The position numbers and the translations under genes were made by a program. The notes below the pieces were generated by a model. That model worked only from the letters and a program-made list of their open reading frames with translations, did no database searches and had not been told where the DNA came from. Shown in pieces: positions 18,179 to 26,659 of a stretch of 64,000 nucleotides of DNA (positions are counted from its first letter, which is position 1; each line of letters opens with the position of its first letter). Origin of the DNA: an uncultured Pelagibacteraceae bacterium (GTDB lineage: Bacteria; Pseudomonadota; Alphaproteobacteria; Pelagibacterales; Pelagibacteraceae); contig CACLNT010000004.1 of the NCBI GenBank assembly GCA_902608385.1, forward strand, positions 31,165 to 95,164, given 5' to 3'.

Positions 18179-21175
18179 ATGTCACAAGATTTTCGAATAG
18201 ATAAGATTGGCTTAATTAATAGAGATAAAAAAATTTCATTTAAGTTTAATGGAAAAAATTATTTTGGATATGAAGGGGATACTCTTGCTTCTGCACTAAT
18301 TGCAAATGGAGTTCATTTAGTTGGAAGAAGTTTTAAGTATCATAGGCCAAGAGGTTTTTTTGGTGCTGGCGTAGATGAGCCCTATGCAATAGTTCAATTA
18401 TACAAAAATAATGAAACCGAACCTAATGTTCGTGCCACAGAGCAGGAACTTTTTGAAGGATTAGAGGCAAAAAGTGTAAATTGTTGGCCAAATGTCAATT
18501 TTGATATTGGGGCTATAAATAATTTTTTAAACAAATTCTTTCCAGCAGGCTTTTATTATAAAACTTTTATGTGGCCAAAAAGTTTTTGGTATAAGGTTTA
18601 TGAGCCATTTATTAGAAAAGCAGCAGGATTTGGAGTTGCATCAATAAAACATGACAAAGAAAGATATGAGCATAAATATGAATATTGTGACTTACTAATT
18701 ACAGGTTCAGGTCCATCAGGCTTAGCAAGCGCATATGCTGCAGCAAAAAATGGAGCAAGAGTAATATTAGCTGAAGATAAACCAAGATTTGGTGGAAGTT
18801 TGTTAACAAGCGAAGTTAATATTGGAAACCAAAGTGGAAAAGAATGGGCAGAAAATATTGTAGCTGAACTTAAAGAGATGCCTAATGTGATAGTAAAAAA
18901 TAGATCTCAAGTTTTTGGTTATTATGACCATAACATGCTGGTAATGTCAGAGCGACTAAGCGATCATTTACCGAAATCAAAAAAATACAGCCCAAGGCAA
19001 AGACTCTGGTATATTAGGGCAAAAGAAGTTGTCATTTCTTCAGGTTCAATAGAAAGACCATTAGTTTTTGGGAACAATGATACTCCAGGAGTAGTTTTAT
19101 CTTCCGCAGCTAAAGAATATTTAAAAGTTTATGGAGTTCTAGTTGGCAGAAACCCACTTATATTTACTAACAATGATAGCGGATATGAAACAGCTATTGA
19201 ATTTAAAAAAAATGGAATATGGCCAGTAATTTTAGATACAAGAAGCAACCCAAATTCTGAAGTTATAGATGAGGCGAAAAGAATGGGAATAAATATTAAA
19301 TTTTCGTATGTAGTTGTAGCAGCCAAAGGTTACAAAAAAGTAAAATCAGCTGAAATTGCAAAAATATCAGAAGATAAAAAAGACTTAGGACAAATTGAAA
19401 ATATTAACTGTGACTGTATATGTGTTTCTGGTTTTTGGACTCCCACAATACATTTGGCGTCTCAATCTGGAAATAAAACAAAATTTGATAAAGAAATAGA
19501 TGCCTTTGTTCCTGGTCAGTCAAAACAAGAAGAAACAACAGTTGGATCTGCAAACGGAATATTTACTTTAGAAGAAACTTTGAAAACATCATTTGAAACC
19601 GGTCAAGAATTGTCAAAAAAAATAACTAAAAATGATAACAAAGTTAGCATCCCAACTGTCGTTGAAAAAAAATTAACAAAACACGACAAATTTTGGTGCG
19701 TACCACTTCCTGAAGGAAAAAAATATAAAAGATTTTTAGATTTTCAAAATGATGTTGTTGTTACAGATGTTGAGCTTGCCTTAAGAGAAGGATACAGGTC
19801 AATAGAACATGTTAAGAGATATACCACACTAGGCATGGCAACAGATCAGGGCAAAACAAGTAATCTTAATGGACTACAACTTGTTTCAAATGTTGAAAAC
19901 AAAGTAGTGCCTGCCGTAGGTCATACAACTTTTAGACCACCTTATACTCCTGTTACTATTGGTGCGATTGTGGGAAGAGAAATTGGAAAACACTCTAAAC
20001 CAACTAGAAAATCTCCAATACATTTATGGCATGAAAAAAATAATGCAGTTTTTGTTGACGCTGGTGTTTGGTTAAGACCTAGATATTACAAACAACGTGA
20101 CGAAGGATTGTTTGAAGCATCAAAAAGGGAAGCTGAAAATGTTCGAAAAAATGTTGGCGTATGTGATGTGACTACATTAGGAAAAATTGATATCAAAGGA
20201 CCAGATGTGGCAGAATTTTTAAATAGAGTTTATACAAACGCATGGTTAAAACTTCCTGTTGGAAAAGCAAGATATGGAGTAATGTTGCGTGAAGATGGAA
20301 TTGTAATGGATGATGGTACCACAACAAGAATTTCAGAAAATCATTATCATATGACCACAACTACCGCGCAAGCTGCTAACGTTTTGTCTCATTTAGAATA
20401 TTATCTACAAATTGTTTGGCCTGAATTAAATGTAAACGTAGTTTCCACCACAGAACAGTGGGCTGGTGCTGCAATTGCAGGACCAAAATCTAGAAACGTA
20501 TTGCAAAAATTATTTCCAGACACAGATGTTTCAAATGAGGGATTGCCATTTATGGGATATCTAGAGGGTAATTTATTTGGTGTTTATGCAAGAATTTTCA
20601 GAATTTCATTTTCAGGCGAACTTGCTTATGAAGTTAATGTTCAGTCTGATAATGGAAATTTTATGTGGGAAAAAATAATTGAAATTGGTAAAGAATTTTC
20701 AATTCAGCCGTATGGAACAGAGGCTTTATCTACACTAAGAATAGAAATGGGGCATGTTGCTGGATCAGAATTAGACGGTAGGACGATACCCTATGATAAT
20801 GGTTTACAAGGACTGGTTAGTAAAAAGAAAGATTTTATTGGAAAAAGATCTCTCAATAGATCTGCTTTTACTGCTGAAGATAGACAGAAAGTAGTAGGTG
20901 TGGTTCCACTTGATAAAAAAACAAGTATTCCGGAGGGATCTCATTTAGTTAAAGAAGCAAAATCAAAATTACCAAATCCAAAATTAGGACATGTTTCAGC
21001 CTCTTGTTGGAGTGTAGAGTACAATAATCCATTTTCATTAGCTATTCTTCGCGATGGAAAAAATATGATTGGTGAAAAATTATTTGCTTTATCTCCACTA
21101 AAAAATAAAACAATACCAGTTGAAATTGTTTCATCACATTACGTTGACCCTAAAGGAGAAAGGGTAAGATCATGA
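18179..21175 (+). CDS. soxA: Sarcosine oxidase alpha subunit
   Basis: A 998-residue subunit of normal length. The N-terminal ~110 residues form a ferredoxin-like domain ('LIANGVHLVGRSFKYHRPRG'). A pyridine-nucleotide binding region follows (GSGPSGLASAYAAAKNGA near residue 176). The C-terminal ~400 residues are a GcvT-type folate domain ('VDAGVWLRPRYY', 'KARYGVMLREDGIVMDDGTT'). It passes the N-methyl group of sarcosine to tetrahydrofolate as 5,10-methylene-THF. It overlaps soxG by four bases (ATGA). Product feeds the C1 pool with Fhs and MetF. Confidence 0.94.
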   Translation: MSQDFRIDKIGLINRDKKISFKFNGKNYFGYEGDTLASALIANGVHLVGRSFKYHRPRGFFGAGVDEPYAIVQLYKNNETEPNVRATEQELFEGLEAKSVNCWPNVNFDIGAINNFLNKFFPAGFYYKTFMWPKSFWYKVYEPFIRKAAGFGVASIKHDKERYEHKYEYCDLLITGSGPSGLASAYAAAKNGARVILAEDKPRFGGSLLTSEVNIGNQSGKEWAENIVAELKEMPNVIVKNRSQVFGYYDHNMLVMSERLSDHLPKSKKYSPRQRLWYIRAKEVVISSGSIERPLVFGNNDTPGVVLSSAAKEYLKVYGVLVGRNPLIFTNNDSGYETAIEFKKNGIWPVILDTRSNPNSEVIDEAKRMGINIKFSYVVVAAKGYKKVKSAEIAKISEDKKDLGQIENINCDCICVSGFWTPTIHLASQSGNKTKFDKEIDAFVPGQSKQEETTVGSANGIFTLEETLKTSFETGQELSKKITKNDNKVSIPTVVEKKLTKHDKFWCVPLPEGKKYKRFLDFQNDVVVTDVELALREGYRSIEHVKRYTTLGMATDQGKTSNLNGLQLVSNVENKVVPAVGHTTFRPPYTPVTIGAIVGREIGKHSKPTRKSPIHLWHEKNNAVFVDAGVWLRPRYYKQRDEGLFEASKREAENVRKNVGVCDVTTLGKIDIKGPDVAEFLNRVYTNAWLKLPVGKARYGVMLREDGIVMDDGTTTRISENHYHMTTTTAQAANVLSHLEYYLQIVWPELNVNVVSTTEQWAGAAIAGPKSRNVLQKLFPDTDVSNEGLPFMGYLEGNLFGVYARIFRISFSGELAYEVNVQSDNGNFMWEKIIEIGKEFSIQPYGTEALSTLRIEMGHVAGSELDGRTIPYDNGLQGLVSKKKDFIGKRSLNRSAFTAEDRQKVVGVVPLDKKTSIPEGSHLVKEAKSKLPNPKLGHVSASCWSVEYNNPFSLAILRDGKNMIGEKLFALSPLKNKTIPVEIVSSHYVDPKGERVRS

Positions 21176-21759
21176 CAACAACATCAGCATTAGAAAAAGT
21201 TTATAAAAAAGGTCTTTTTGGAGATCATGACAACAAAAAAGAAGACAGTTTAGTAAAAATTTCAGAGATAAAAAACTTAATAATTTTCCAAATAGTTCAA
21301 TATAAAAACTCATCTATTTCGATAAAAGATATTAATTTTGAAGGACTTCAATTAAATGATGAAGCATCAAAAGTAATAAGCAACAGTGATACTAGAATTT
21401 TATGGTCTGGTCCAAAAAATTGGCTTTTGGTTTCTTCTAAAAAAGAATTGTTAAAATCTATACATTCTTCATTTAAAGAAACTGATTTTGCAATTACGGA
21501 CTTGTCTCATTCAAAAGCAATTATTGAATTAGAAGGAAACAATTCAAAAGAAATATTAAAAAAGGGGTGTCCATTCAATTTTAATGAATTGAGAAAAAAT
21601 AATTGTGTGAATTCAGTATTTAATGGCATAACAATTACAATTGATATGATTGAAGACAATCCAAATAAAATAAGATTATTTGCTCTTAGAAGTTTTGGAG
21701 AATCTTTATACGATTCTATTACGGATGCTTCCTTAGAGTTTGGCTACAAAACACTTTAA
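21172..21759 (+). CDS. soxG: Sarcosine oxidase gamma subunit
   Basis: A 195-residue subunit starting within the last codons of soxA. The pattern 'ILWSGPKNWLLVSS', 'AITDLSHSKAIIELEG' and 'ILKKGCPFNF' matches the SoxG family, which resembles a truncated GcvT fold. It is the last gene of the operon. Only family-level identity and operon position support it, which is sufficient here. Confidence 0.88.
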   Translation: MTTTSALEKVYKKGLFGDHDNKKEDSLVKISEIKNLIIFQIVQYKNSSISIKDINFEGLQLNDEASKVISNSDTRILWSGPKNWLLVSSKKELLKSIHSSFKETDFAITDLSHSKAIIELEGNNSKEILKKGCPFNFNELRKNNCVNSVFNGITITIDMIEDNPNKIRLFALRSFGESLYDSITDASLEFGYKTL

Positions 21760-21778
21760 AAATTAAAAAATTTTTACG

Positions 21779-21813
21779 TTGATAACTCTCATTTCCATCT
21801 TGAGATAGTTATT
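21779..21813 (+). other. Hairpin between soxG and the lipoprotein gene
   Basis: TGATAACTCTCA and TGAGATAGTTATTA pair around a short loop, with a two-base bulge. No T-run follows, so it is not a classical terminator. It lies 25 bases upstream of a GTG-started lipoprotein gene and could be an mRNA processing or regulatory element. Sequence-level prediction only. Confidence 0.35.
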
Positions 21814-21837
21814 AAATGCATATATCAAAAAATTGTT

Positions 21838-22182
21838 GTGCGAATCGATTTATTTAAAAAAATTGCAATGGTATTCTTAAGTTTGTTACTTTTGAACGGA
21901 TGTGTTCAACCAACAGCATTTTTAGGCCCTGCAATTACTGTGGGAACTAGTGGAAATATTTACCAAGCAAGTTTGTCTTATGGAACCAACCAAGTAATCC
22001 AAAAGGCAACTGGTAAATCTCCAGCAGAACATGTTGTAGCATTTTTTGATCCAAAAAATGAACATCAGGGAGATTTAAAGACAATTTTGATTGATGAAGT
22101 AAAAAAAACAAAATCAAAAATAGTAATAAAAGAAGATGATTTTTTTACAATGGCAAAAGAAATATATGAAGCAAAATATTAA
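21838..22182 (+). CDS. Small lipoprotein of unknown function
   Basis: A 114-residue protein starting at GTG. The N-terminus has positive charge, a hydrophobic stretch and a lipobox (LLLNGC), so Cys near residue 22 would be lipidated. The mature part contains 'FLGPAITVGTSGNIYQASL', a motif I associate with uncharacterised marine alphaproteobacterial lipoproteins. I cannot assign a function. The GTG start is preferred over the internal ATG because it keeps the basic n-region of the signal peptide. There is no obvious Shine-Dalgarno. Confidence 0.7.
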   Translation: MRIDLFKKIAMVFLSLLLLNGCVQPTAFLGPAITVGTSGNIYQASLSYGTNQVIQKATGKSPAEHVVAFFDPKNEHQGDLKTILIDEVKKTKSKIVIKEDDFFTMAKEIYEAKY

Positions 22183-22201
22183 TAATTTTAGCAATTTAAA
22201 A

Positions 22202-23116
22202 TTATTTCAGTCTAGAAATTTCTTTTATGTGGGAAGGTCTGATTTCACAACAACCACCTAAAATTGTGGCACCATTTTCCATAAATTTTTTTACATATTT
22301 ATAAAATGTAGGCTCATTTAATTTGGTGTTTCTTCCCAAAACAGTATTAGGATTGCCTGCATTTCCCCAGGCATCTTTTGAAGCTACAGTATAACCTACT
22401 GGTATTTTTTTAAATGCATTTAACTTAAATCCATATGCTATATCTATTTTTTTTAAATCATTAGCAACCGCCTCATAGGCTTTTGGAGAAACACAAGCCA
22501 TAATAACACCAAGCCATTTTTTATTTTTATAATTTTTAACTATCTCTTCAATTTTTTCTCCAGAAGGAAGTTGGCCATTATCTCTTAGATGAACTCCAAC
22601 TAAAACTGGTAGATTAAATGATTCAATTGTTTTAAGTGCAATTTCGCATTCTAATCCGCTGCTCATCACATCGAGATAGTAAAAATCAATTCCATTTCTA
22701 AGACTTTTAGCCTGGTCATAAAAATTTTTTTCTATTAAATTTAAGTCTTTTCCTAGATCGGCAGTATATGTTTGTTTTTGATTAGGCAAACCTCCTGCGA
22801 TTAAAATATTCTTTTTTGATATGTCTCTTGCTTTTTGAGCCAATTCAACAGCCTTAATATTTATTTTTTCAAAATATTTTTCACAATCATTTTGTATCAA
22901 TCTATTTCTTCGAGCAGTAAATGTTGAAGTAACTATCACTTCTGCTCCAGCGTTTATAAAATCTAAATGAGTATCAATAACCATTTGATGGCAATTCTCG
23001 TCAATTAAAGCATGCGCAGACCATAGAGTTCCTTTTGGCTTTAATCCTTTATGAAGGAGTTCTTGACCCATACCTCCATCTAGAATTCGTGTTTTTTTAA
23101 AAAAATTTTTATCCAT
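22202..23116 (-). CDS. Homocysteine S-methyltransferase family protein
   Basis: A 304-residue zinc methyltransferase of the MmuM/BHMT type. The N-terminus shows ILDGGMGQELL. The three zinc cysteines are visible in 'MACVSP' and the C-terminal 'GGCCEIRPSHI'. Such enzymes move a methyl group to homocysteine to form methionine, from S-methylmethionine, SAM, betaine or a sulfonium donor. The donor cannot be read from sequence. The surrounding betaine pathway makes betaine or DMSP attractive candidates. It lies five bases downstream of a TauE/SafE exporter gene and is probably cotranscribed. Confidence 0.85.
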   Translation of the reverse strand: MDKNFFKKTRILDGGMGQELLHKGLKPKGTLWSAHALIDENCHQMVIDTHLDFINAGAEVIVTSTFTARRNRLIQNDCEKYFEKINIKAVELAQKARDISKKNILIAGGLPNQKQTYTADLGKDLNLIEKNFYDQAKSLRNGIDFYYLDVMSSGLECEIALKTIESFNLPVLVGVHLRDNGQLPSGEKIEEIVKNYKNKKWLGVIMACVSPKAYEAVANDLKKIDIAYGFKLNAFKKIPVGYTVASKDAWGNAGNPNTVLGRNTKLNEPTFYKYVKKFMENGATILGGCCEIRPSHIKEISRLK

Positions 23117-23121
23117 AAATA

Positions 23122-23868
23122 TTATATAAATAATTTATAAGCCATTCTAATGGCAACAAATAATACCAATCCCGATGTCACTAAAGCAAGCATTCTTGTT
23201 GGGAATATTTTTAAATTTAAAAAATTTCCAATTTGACCACCAATAATTACGGCTAAAAATAAGTACCAGTAATTCGCCAGATCATTAAAAACTGCATTTT
23301 TTGTTAATTGACCAGTTACTCCAGAAATAGAATTAATAAGAATAAATAAAGAGGCAGCAGTAACTATATGTTTAGATTTTCCTGCTTTAATCAAAAAAAG
23401 AATTGGACTTAAGAATATTCCTCCGCCAATTCCAATTACTCCAGAAACAAAACCTAATACTCCTCCAATTGGAATAGAAATAAAAATTGGAATATTTTTA
23501 TAAGTTTTATCTTCATCATCGTATGACTTAAAGTTTATTAGCAGCATAATTCCAGCAAAAGCTAAAACAAAAAATAAAAAAAATTCGAATAAATTTTTTT
23601 CTATGTGTAAAGATCCTCCAATAAATGCCAAAGGTATTGATCCTATTAAATAAGGCAACAAGAGCTTCAAATTTAAATTTCCAGCTTTTATGTAATTAAA
23701 ACTATTTCCTGAAACCACAAATATGTTACATACTAATGCTATTACAGGAAAAATATAATATGGAACTTCCCATATTAACAATAAAGCAAGATAGGTAGAT
23801 CCACCTCCAAAACCAACACTGGCATATAATATAGCAGTTACAAAAAATAAAATTGATAATATAATCAT
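23122..23868 (-). CDS. TauE/SafE (DUF81) family anion exporter
   Basis: A 248-residue membrane protein with about eight helices. The family's two similar halves are visible: 'YASVGFGGGSTYLALLLI' in the N-half and 'GFVSGVIGIGGGIFLSPIL' in the C-half. Members export sulfite, sulfoacetate or related organic anions. Its start codon is only 10 bases from that of the divergent moaB gene, so its promoter must lie within moaB coding sequence. It probably heads a two-gene unit with the homocysteine methyltransferase. A sulfur anion is the likely substrate, by family only. Confidence 0.85.
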   Translation of the reverse strand: MIILSILFFVTAILYASVGFGGGSTYLALLLIWEVPYYIFPVIALVCNIFVVSGNSFNYIKAGNLNLKLLLPYLIGSIPLAFIGGSLHIEKNLFEFFLFFVLAFAGIMLLINFKSYDDEDKTYKNIPIFISIPIGGVLGFVSGVIGIGGGIFLSPILFLIKAGKSKHIVTAASLFILINSISGVTGQLTKNAVFNDLANYWYLFLAVIIGGQIGNFLNLKIFPTRMLALVTSGLVLFVAIRMAYKLFI

Positions 23869-23878
23869 TTAAAATTTT

Positions 23879-24379
23879 ATGAGAGTAAATATAGCACTAT
23901 TAACAGTTACTGATACAAGAACTTTAAAAACTGATAAATCGGGAAATATTCTTGTAAAAAAAATAGGTAAAGCAAAACACAATTTAGTAAATAGGAAAAT
24001 TTGTAAAGATAGCAAAAAAGCAATTAAAAAAATATTAAAAGACTGGATTAAGAAAAAAAAGATTGATGTAATTATAACAACAGGAGGAACGGGATTAACA
24101 GGAAGAGATATTACACCTGAGGCATTAGAGGAAATAGCAGACAAGCATATCCCAGGATTTGGTGAAGTATTCAGAACAATTAGCTTAAAAACTGTTGGAA
24201 CATCTTCTATCCAATCAAGGGCATGTGCAGTGCTGGCTAATGGTAAATATATATTTGCATTACCAGGATCGTCAGGCGGTGTAACTGATGCGTGGGATAA
24301 AATTTTAATTCATCAATTAGATATTAATCATAAACCTTGTAATTTTGTTGAATTGTTTCCTAGACTTAAAGAAAAATAA
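23879..24379 (+). CDS. moaB: Molybdenum cofactor biosynthesis protein MoaB/MogA
   Basis: A 166-residue MoaB/MogA fold protein that adenylylates molybdopterin before metal insertion. The key 'TTGGTGLTGRDITPEAL' motif and 'LPGSSGGVTDAWDKIL' are present. It is separated from the other molybdenum genes by about 1.7 kb but serves the same cofactor. It is divergent from tauE with a 10-base gap and convergent with an EamA transporter gene three bases away. Confidence 0.9.
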   Translation: MRVNIALLTVTDTRTLKTDKSGNILVKKIGKAKHNLVNRKICKDSKKAIKKILKDWIKKKKIDVIITTGGTGLTGRDITPEALEEIADKHIPGFGEVFRTISLKTVGTSSIQSRACAVLANGKYIFALPGSSGGVTDAWDKILIHQLDINHKPCNFVELFPRLKEK

Positions 24380-24382
24380 AAT

Positions 24383-25240
24383 TTAATTTTTTTCTCTTGT
24401 TGCAATATAAACCCCAAGAGTGGCAATTATAAACCCAAAAATATCAACACTATTTAAACTTTCTCCTAGAAAAAGCCAGGCCATAATCGCTGAGGTAGGA
24501 GGTATTAGAAAAAAAACAGAAACAGTTTTACTAGCTGAGTTTCTTTTAATTAAAAACATTAAAATAGTAAAAGCACCAAAAGAAACTAATAATATTTGAT
24601 GACTCATTGCAATTATAAAGGTTGTTGAAAAGTCTATAAAAGGTTTTTGAATAAAAAAAATAATTACTACTAAATGAAATAGAAACCCTCCAATTGCTTG
24701 ATACATATTGCTCACAGATAAAGGTAAATTATTGCTTATTTTTTTTTGCCAAAGAGTTGCTGAAGTAACAGCAATTAAAGAAATCAAAACAGCTATTATC
24801 CCAGAAAATGGCAATGAACTACCTATATCAAAACCTATAACTAAAGTTGCACCAGTAAATCCAAGCAATACTCCTATCCATTTGTTCAATGTAATTTTTT
24901 CATTTAATATAGGGCCAGCTAATGCATTTGTAAGCACTGGCTGCAGTGTAACAATTAAAGCAGCAATCCCTGTAGGAAGACCAATTGAAATTGAATAAAA
25001 GACTCCCCCAAGATAAAAACCATGAAATAATATTCCTGTAGAAATGGATGGTAAAAGACTTTTAAAACTAACTAAAATTTTTTGTTTTGAAAATAAAGAA
25101 AATAAATAAAAACCTATTGCAACTATTAAAAATCTAAAACTTAAAGCTGCAAAAGGATCACTATAATCAACTATTGGTTTTGTTGTTATAAAAGCTGAAG
25201 ACCATAGTAAAATAAATATTAAAGGCAGAAATTTTATCAC
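24383..25240 (-). CDS. EamA/DMT-family transporter
   Basis: A 285-residue inner-membrane protein with about ten helices arranged as two EamA repeats ('LSFRFLIVAIGFYLFS' in the first, 'GAFTILMFLIKRNSASKT' in the second). Family members usually export amino acids or other metabolites. Substrate unknown. Its start is nine bases from the stop of the DUF1244 gene upstream, so they may share a transcript. Confidence 0.85.
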   Translation of the reverse strand: MIKFLPLIFILLWSSAFITTKPIVDYSDPFAALSFRFLIVAIGFYLFSLFSKQKILVSFKSLLPSISTGILFHGFYLGGVFYSISIGLPTGIAALIVTLQPVLTNALAGPILNEKITLNKWIGVLLGFTGATLVIGFDIGSSLPFSGIIAVLISLIAVTSATLWQKKISNNLPLSVSNMYQAIGGFLFHLVVIIFFIQKPFIDFSTTFIIAMSHQILLVSFGAFTILMFLIKRNSASKTVSVFFLIPPTSAIMAWLFLGESLNSVDIFGFIIATLGVYIATREKN

Positions 25241-25249
25241 TGAAAGAAA

Positions 25250-25495
25250 TTATTTTTGATATTTTTCTTTCCACTCTGCATAAGGCATTCCATAAACATG
25301 TTTTCTAGCATCAGAATCTGACACTGAAATACCCTTTTTTTCTGCTTCTTCCCTGTACCATTTCGATAAACAATTTCTGCAAAAACCAGCTAAGTCCATT
25401 AAATCAATATTTTGAACATCTTTTCTTTCTCTTAGGTGACTAACTAATCTTTCAAAAGCTGCAGATTGTAATTCTTTTTTTATGTTATCATCCAT
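25250..25495 (-). CDS. DUF1244 family protein
   Basis: An 81-residue acidic helical protein. It matches DUF1244 by the central 'DLMDLAGFCRNCLSKWYRE' (two cysteines) and the C-terminal 'VYGMPYAEWKEKYQ'. The family is widespread in proteobacteria with no established function. Its start lies 28 bases from the divergent coxG start. Confidence 0.85.
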   Translation of the reverse strand: MDDNIKKELQSAAFERLVSHLRERKDVQNIDLMDLAGFCRNCLSKWYREEAEKKGISVSDSDARKHVYGMPYAEWKEKYQK

Positions 25496-25523
25496 ATAAA
25501 TTAATATATATATTTAAGTATTT

Positions 25524-26090
25524 ATGAAACTTTCTGGATCATATCAAATTAATTTAGAAAAACAAAAAGTTTGGGAAGCTTTAAATAATCCAGAAATATT
25601 AAAAAAATCTATTCCTGGATGCGAAGAATTTGTAAAAAAATCTGAAACTGAATTTACTGCTACTGCTACAAATAAAATAGGTCCATTTAATGCAACTTTT
25701 ACAGGAGATATTGAACTTAAAGATTTAGACCCTCCAAACAGTTATAAAATTATTGGATCAGGGAATTCCCCTGTAGGATTTGCAAATGGTGAAGCCTCAG
25801 TAACTTTAGAAGATTTTGAAGATGGAACGAATCTTAAATACAGTGTTGAAGCAAATGTAGGAGGAAAAATTGCACAAGTAGGATCACGTTTGATTGATAT
25901 GACAGCAAAAAAAATGGCTGATATTTTTTTTGGAAAATTTGTCGAATTAATTACAACAAAAACTACAACTGAAAAAGTTAAAAAAGTAAATGAAGATAAA
26001 ATTCAAAGTCAAAAAGAACCAATAAATAAAATATTTATTGTTTTACCAGCATTAATAATCATTGGAATTATATTATATTATTTAAACTAA
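25524..26090 (+). CDS. coxG: CoxG-type SRPBCC protein with C-terminal membrane anchor
   Basis: A 188-residue protein. Residues 1-145 are a CoxG/START-like domain ('PGCEEFVKKSETEFTATA', 'SVEANVGGKIAQVGSRLID'). A C-terminal hydrophobic helix (IFIVLPALIIIGIILYYL) would anchor it to the membrane. In carboxydotrophs CoxG recruits CO dehydrogenase to the membrane. Here it precedes the molybdenum hydroxylase genes by about 95 bases on the same strand. That supports membrane association of the enzyme. Confidence 0.85.
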   Translation: MKLSGSYQINLEKQKVWEALNNPEILKKSIPGCEEFVKKSETEFTATATNKIGPFNATFTGDIELKDLDPPNSYKIIGSGNSPVGFANGEASVTLEDFEDGTNLKYSVEANVGGKIAQVGSRLIDMTAKKMADIFFGKFVELITTKTTTEKVKKVNEDKIQSQKEPINKIFIVLPALIIIGIILYYLN

Positions 26091-26109
26091 TCGCGTGTAG
26101 ATAGAATTT

Positions 26110-26137
26110 TTGAATTTTTTATAGTTGTATCTAATAT
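26110..26137 (+). promoter_or_regulatory. Candidate promoter for the molybdenum hydroxylase operon
   Basis: TTGAAT and TAATAT are spaced by 16 bases in the 94-base gap between coxG and coxS. A strong Shine-Dalgarno (AAGGGAGGG) precedes the coxS ATG. The elements are common in AT-rich DNA, so this is only a candidate. Confidence 0.35.
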
Positions 26138-26184
26138 TCTATTATGTTTAAATAAATCAAAAGCATTAAGGGAGGGTAAACTTA

Positions 26185-26646
26185 ATGAGTAAAGTTTCTT
26201 TAGAGATTAACGGGAAAAAAATATCAAAAGAAATTCCCGACCATACAACGTTATCTATATTTTTAAGAGATATATTGAATTTAACAGGAACACATGTTGG
26301 ATGTGATACCAGCCAGTGTGGTGCGTGCGTTGTTCATGTAGATGGCAAATCTATAAAAAGTTGTACAGCATTAGCAGTAGATCTTGATGGATCAAAAATT
26401 ACAACAATTGAAGGTCTTACAACAAATGGAAAAATGCACCCAATGCAAGAAGCCTTTAAAAAGCTTCATGGTTTACAATGCGGTTTTTGTACACCAGGGA
26501 TGGTTATGAGTGCTATCGATTTATTAAAAAGTAAAAAAAATCCTAGTGATACGGAAATAAGAGATTGGTTAGAAGGAAATATCTGTAGATGCACAGGATA
26601 TCAAAATATTGTTGCAGCTGTAAAAGAAGCTGCTTCTAAAATGTAG
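26185..26646 (+). CDS. coxS: Molybdenum hydroxylase small [2Fe-2S] subunit (CoxS-like)
   Basis: A 153-residue subunit with two [2Fe-2S] clusters. The plant-type cluster motif is '[15 protein letters not shown]' with a later Cys (SIKSC). The second cluster is 'GFCTPGM' with '[12 protein letters not shown]'. It passes electrons from the molybdenum site to FAD. A strong ribosome-binding site precedes the ATG. The order small-large-medium is the form II arrangement. Confidence 0.92.
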   Translation: MSKVSLEINGKKISKEIPDHTTLSIFLRDILNLTGTHVGCDTSQCGACVVHVDGKSIKSCTALAVDLDGSKITTIEGLTTNGKMHPMQEAFKKLHGLQCGFCTPGMVMSAIDLLKSKKNPSDTEIRDWLEGNICRCTGYQNIVAAVKEAASKM

Positions 26647-26659
26647 GAGGATAAAAATT

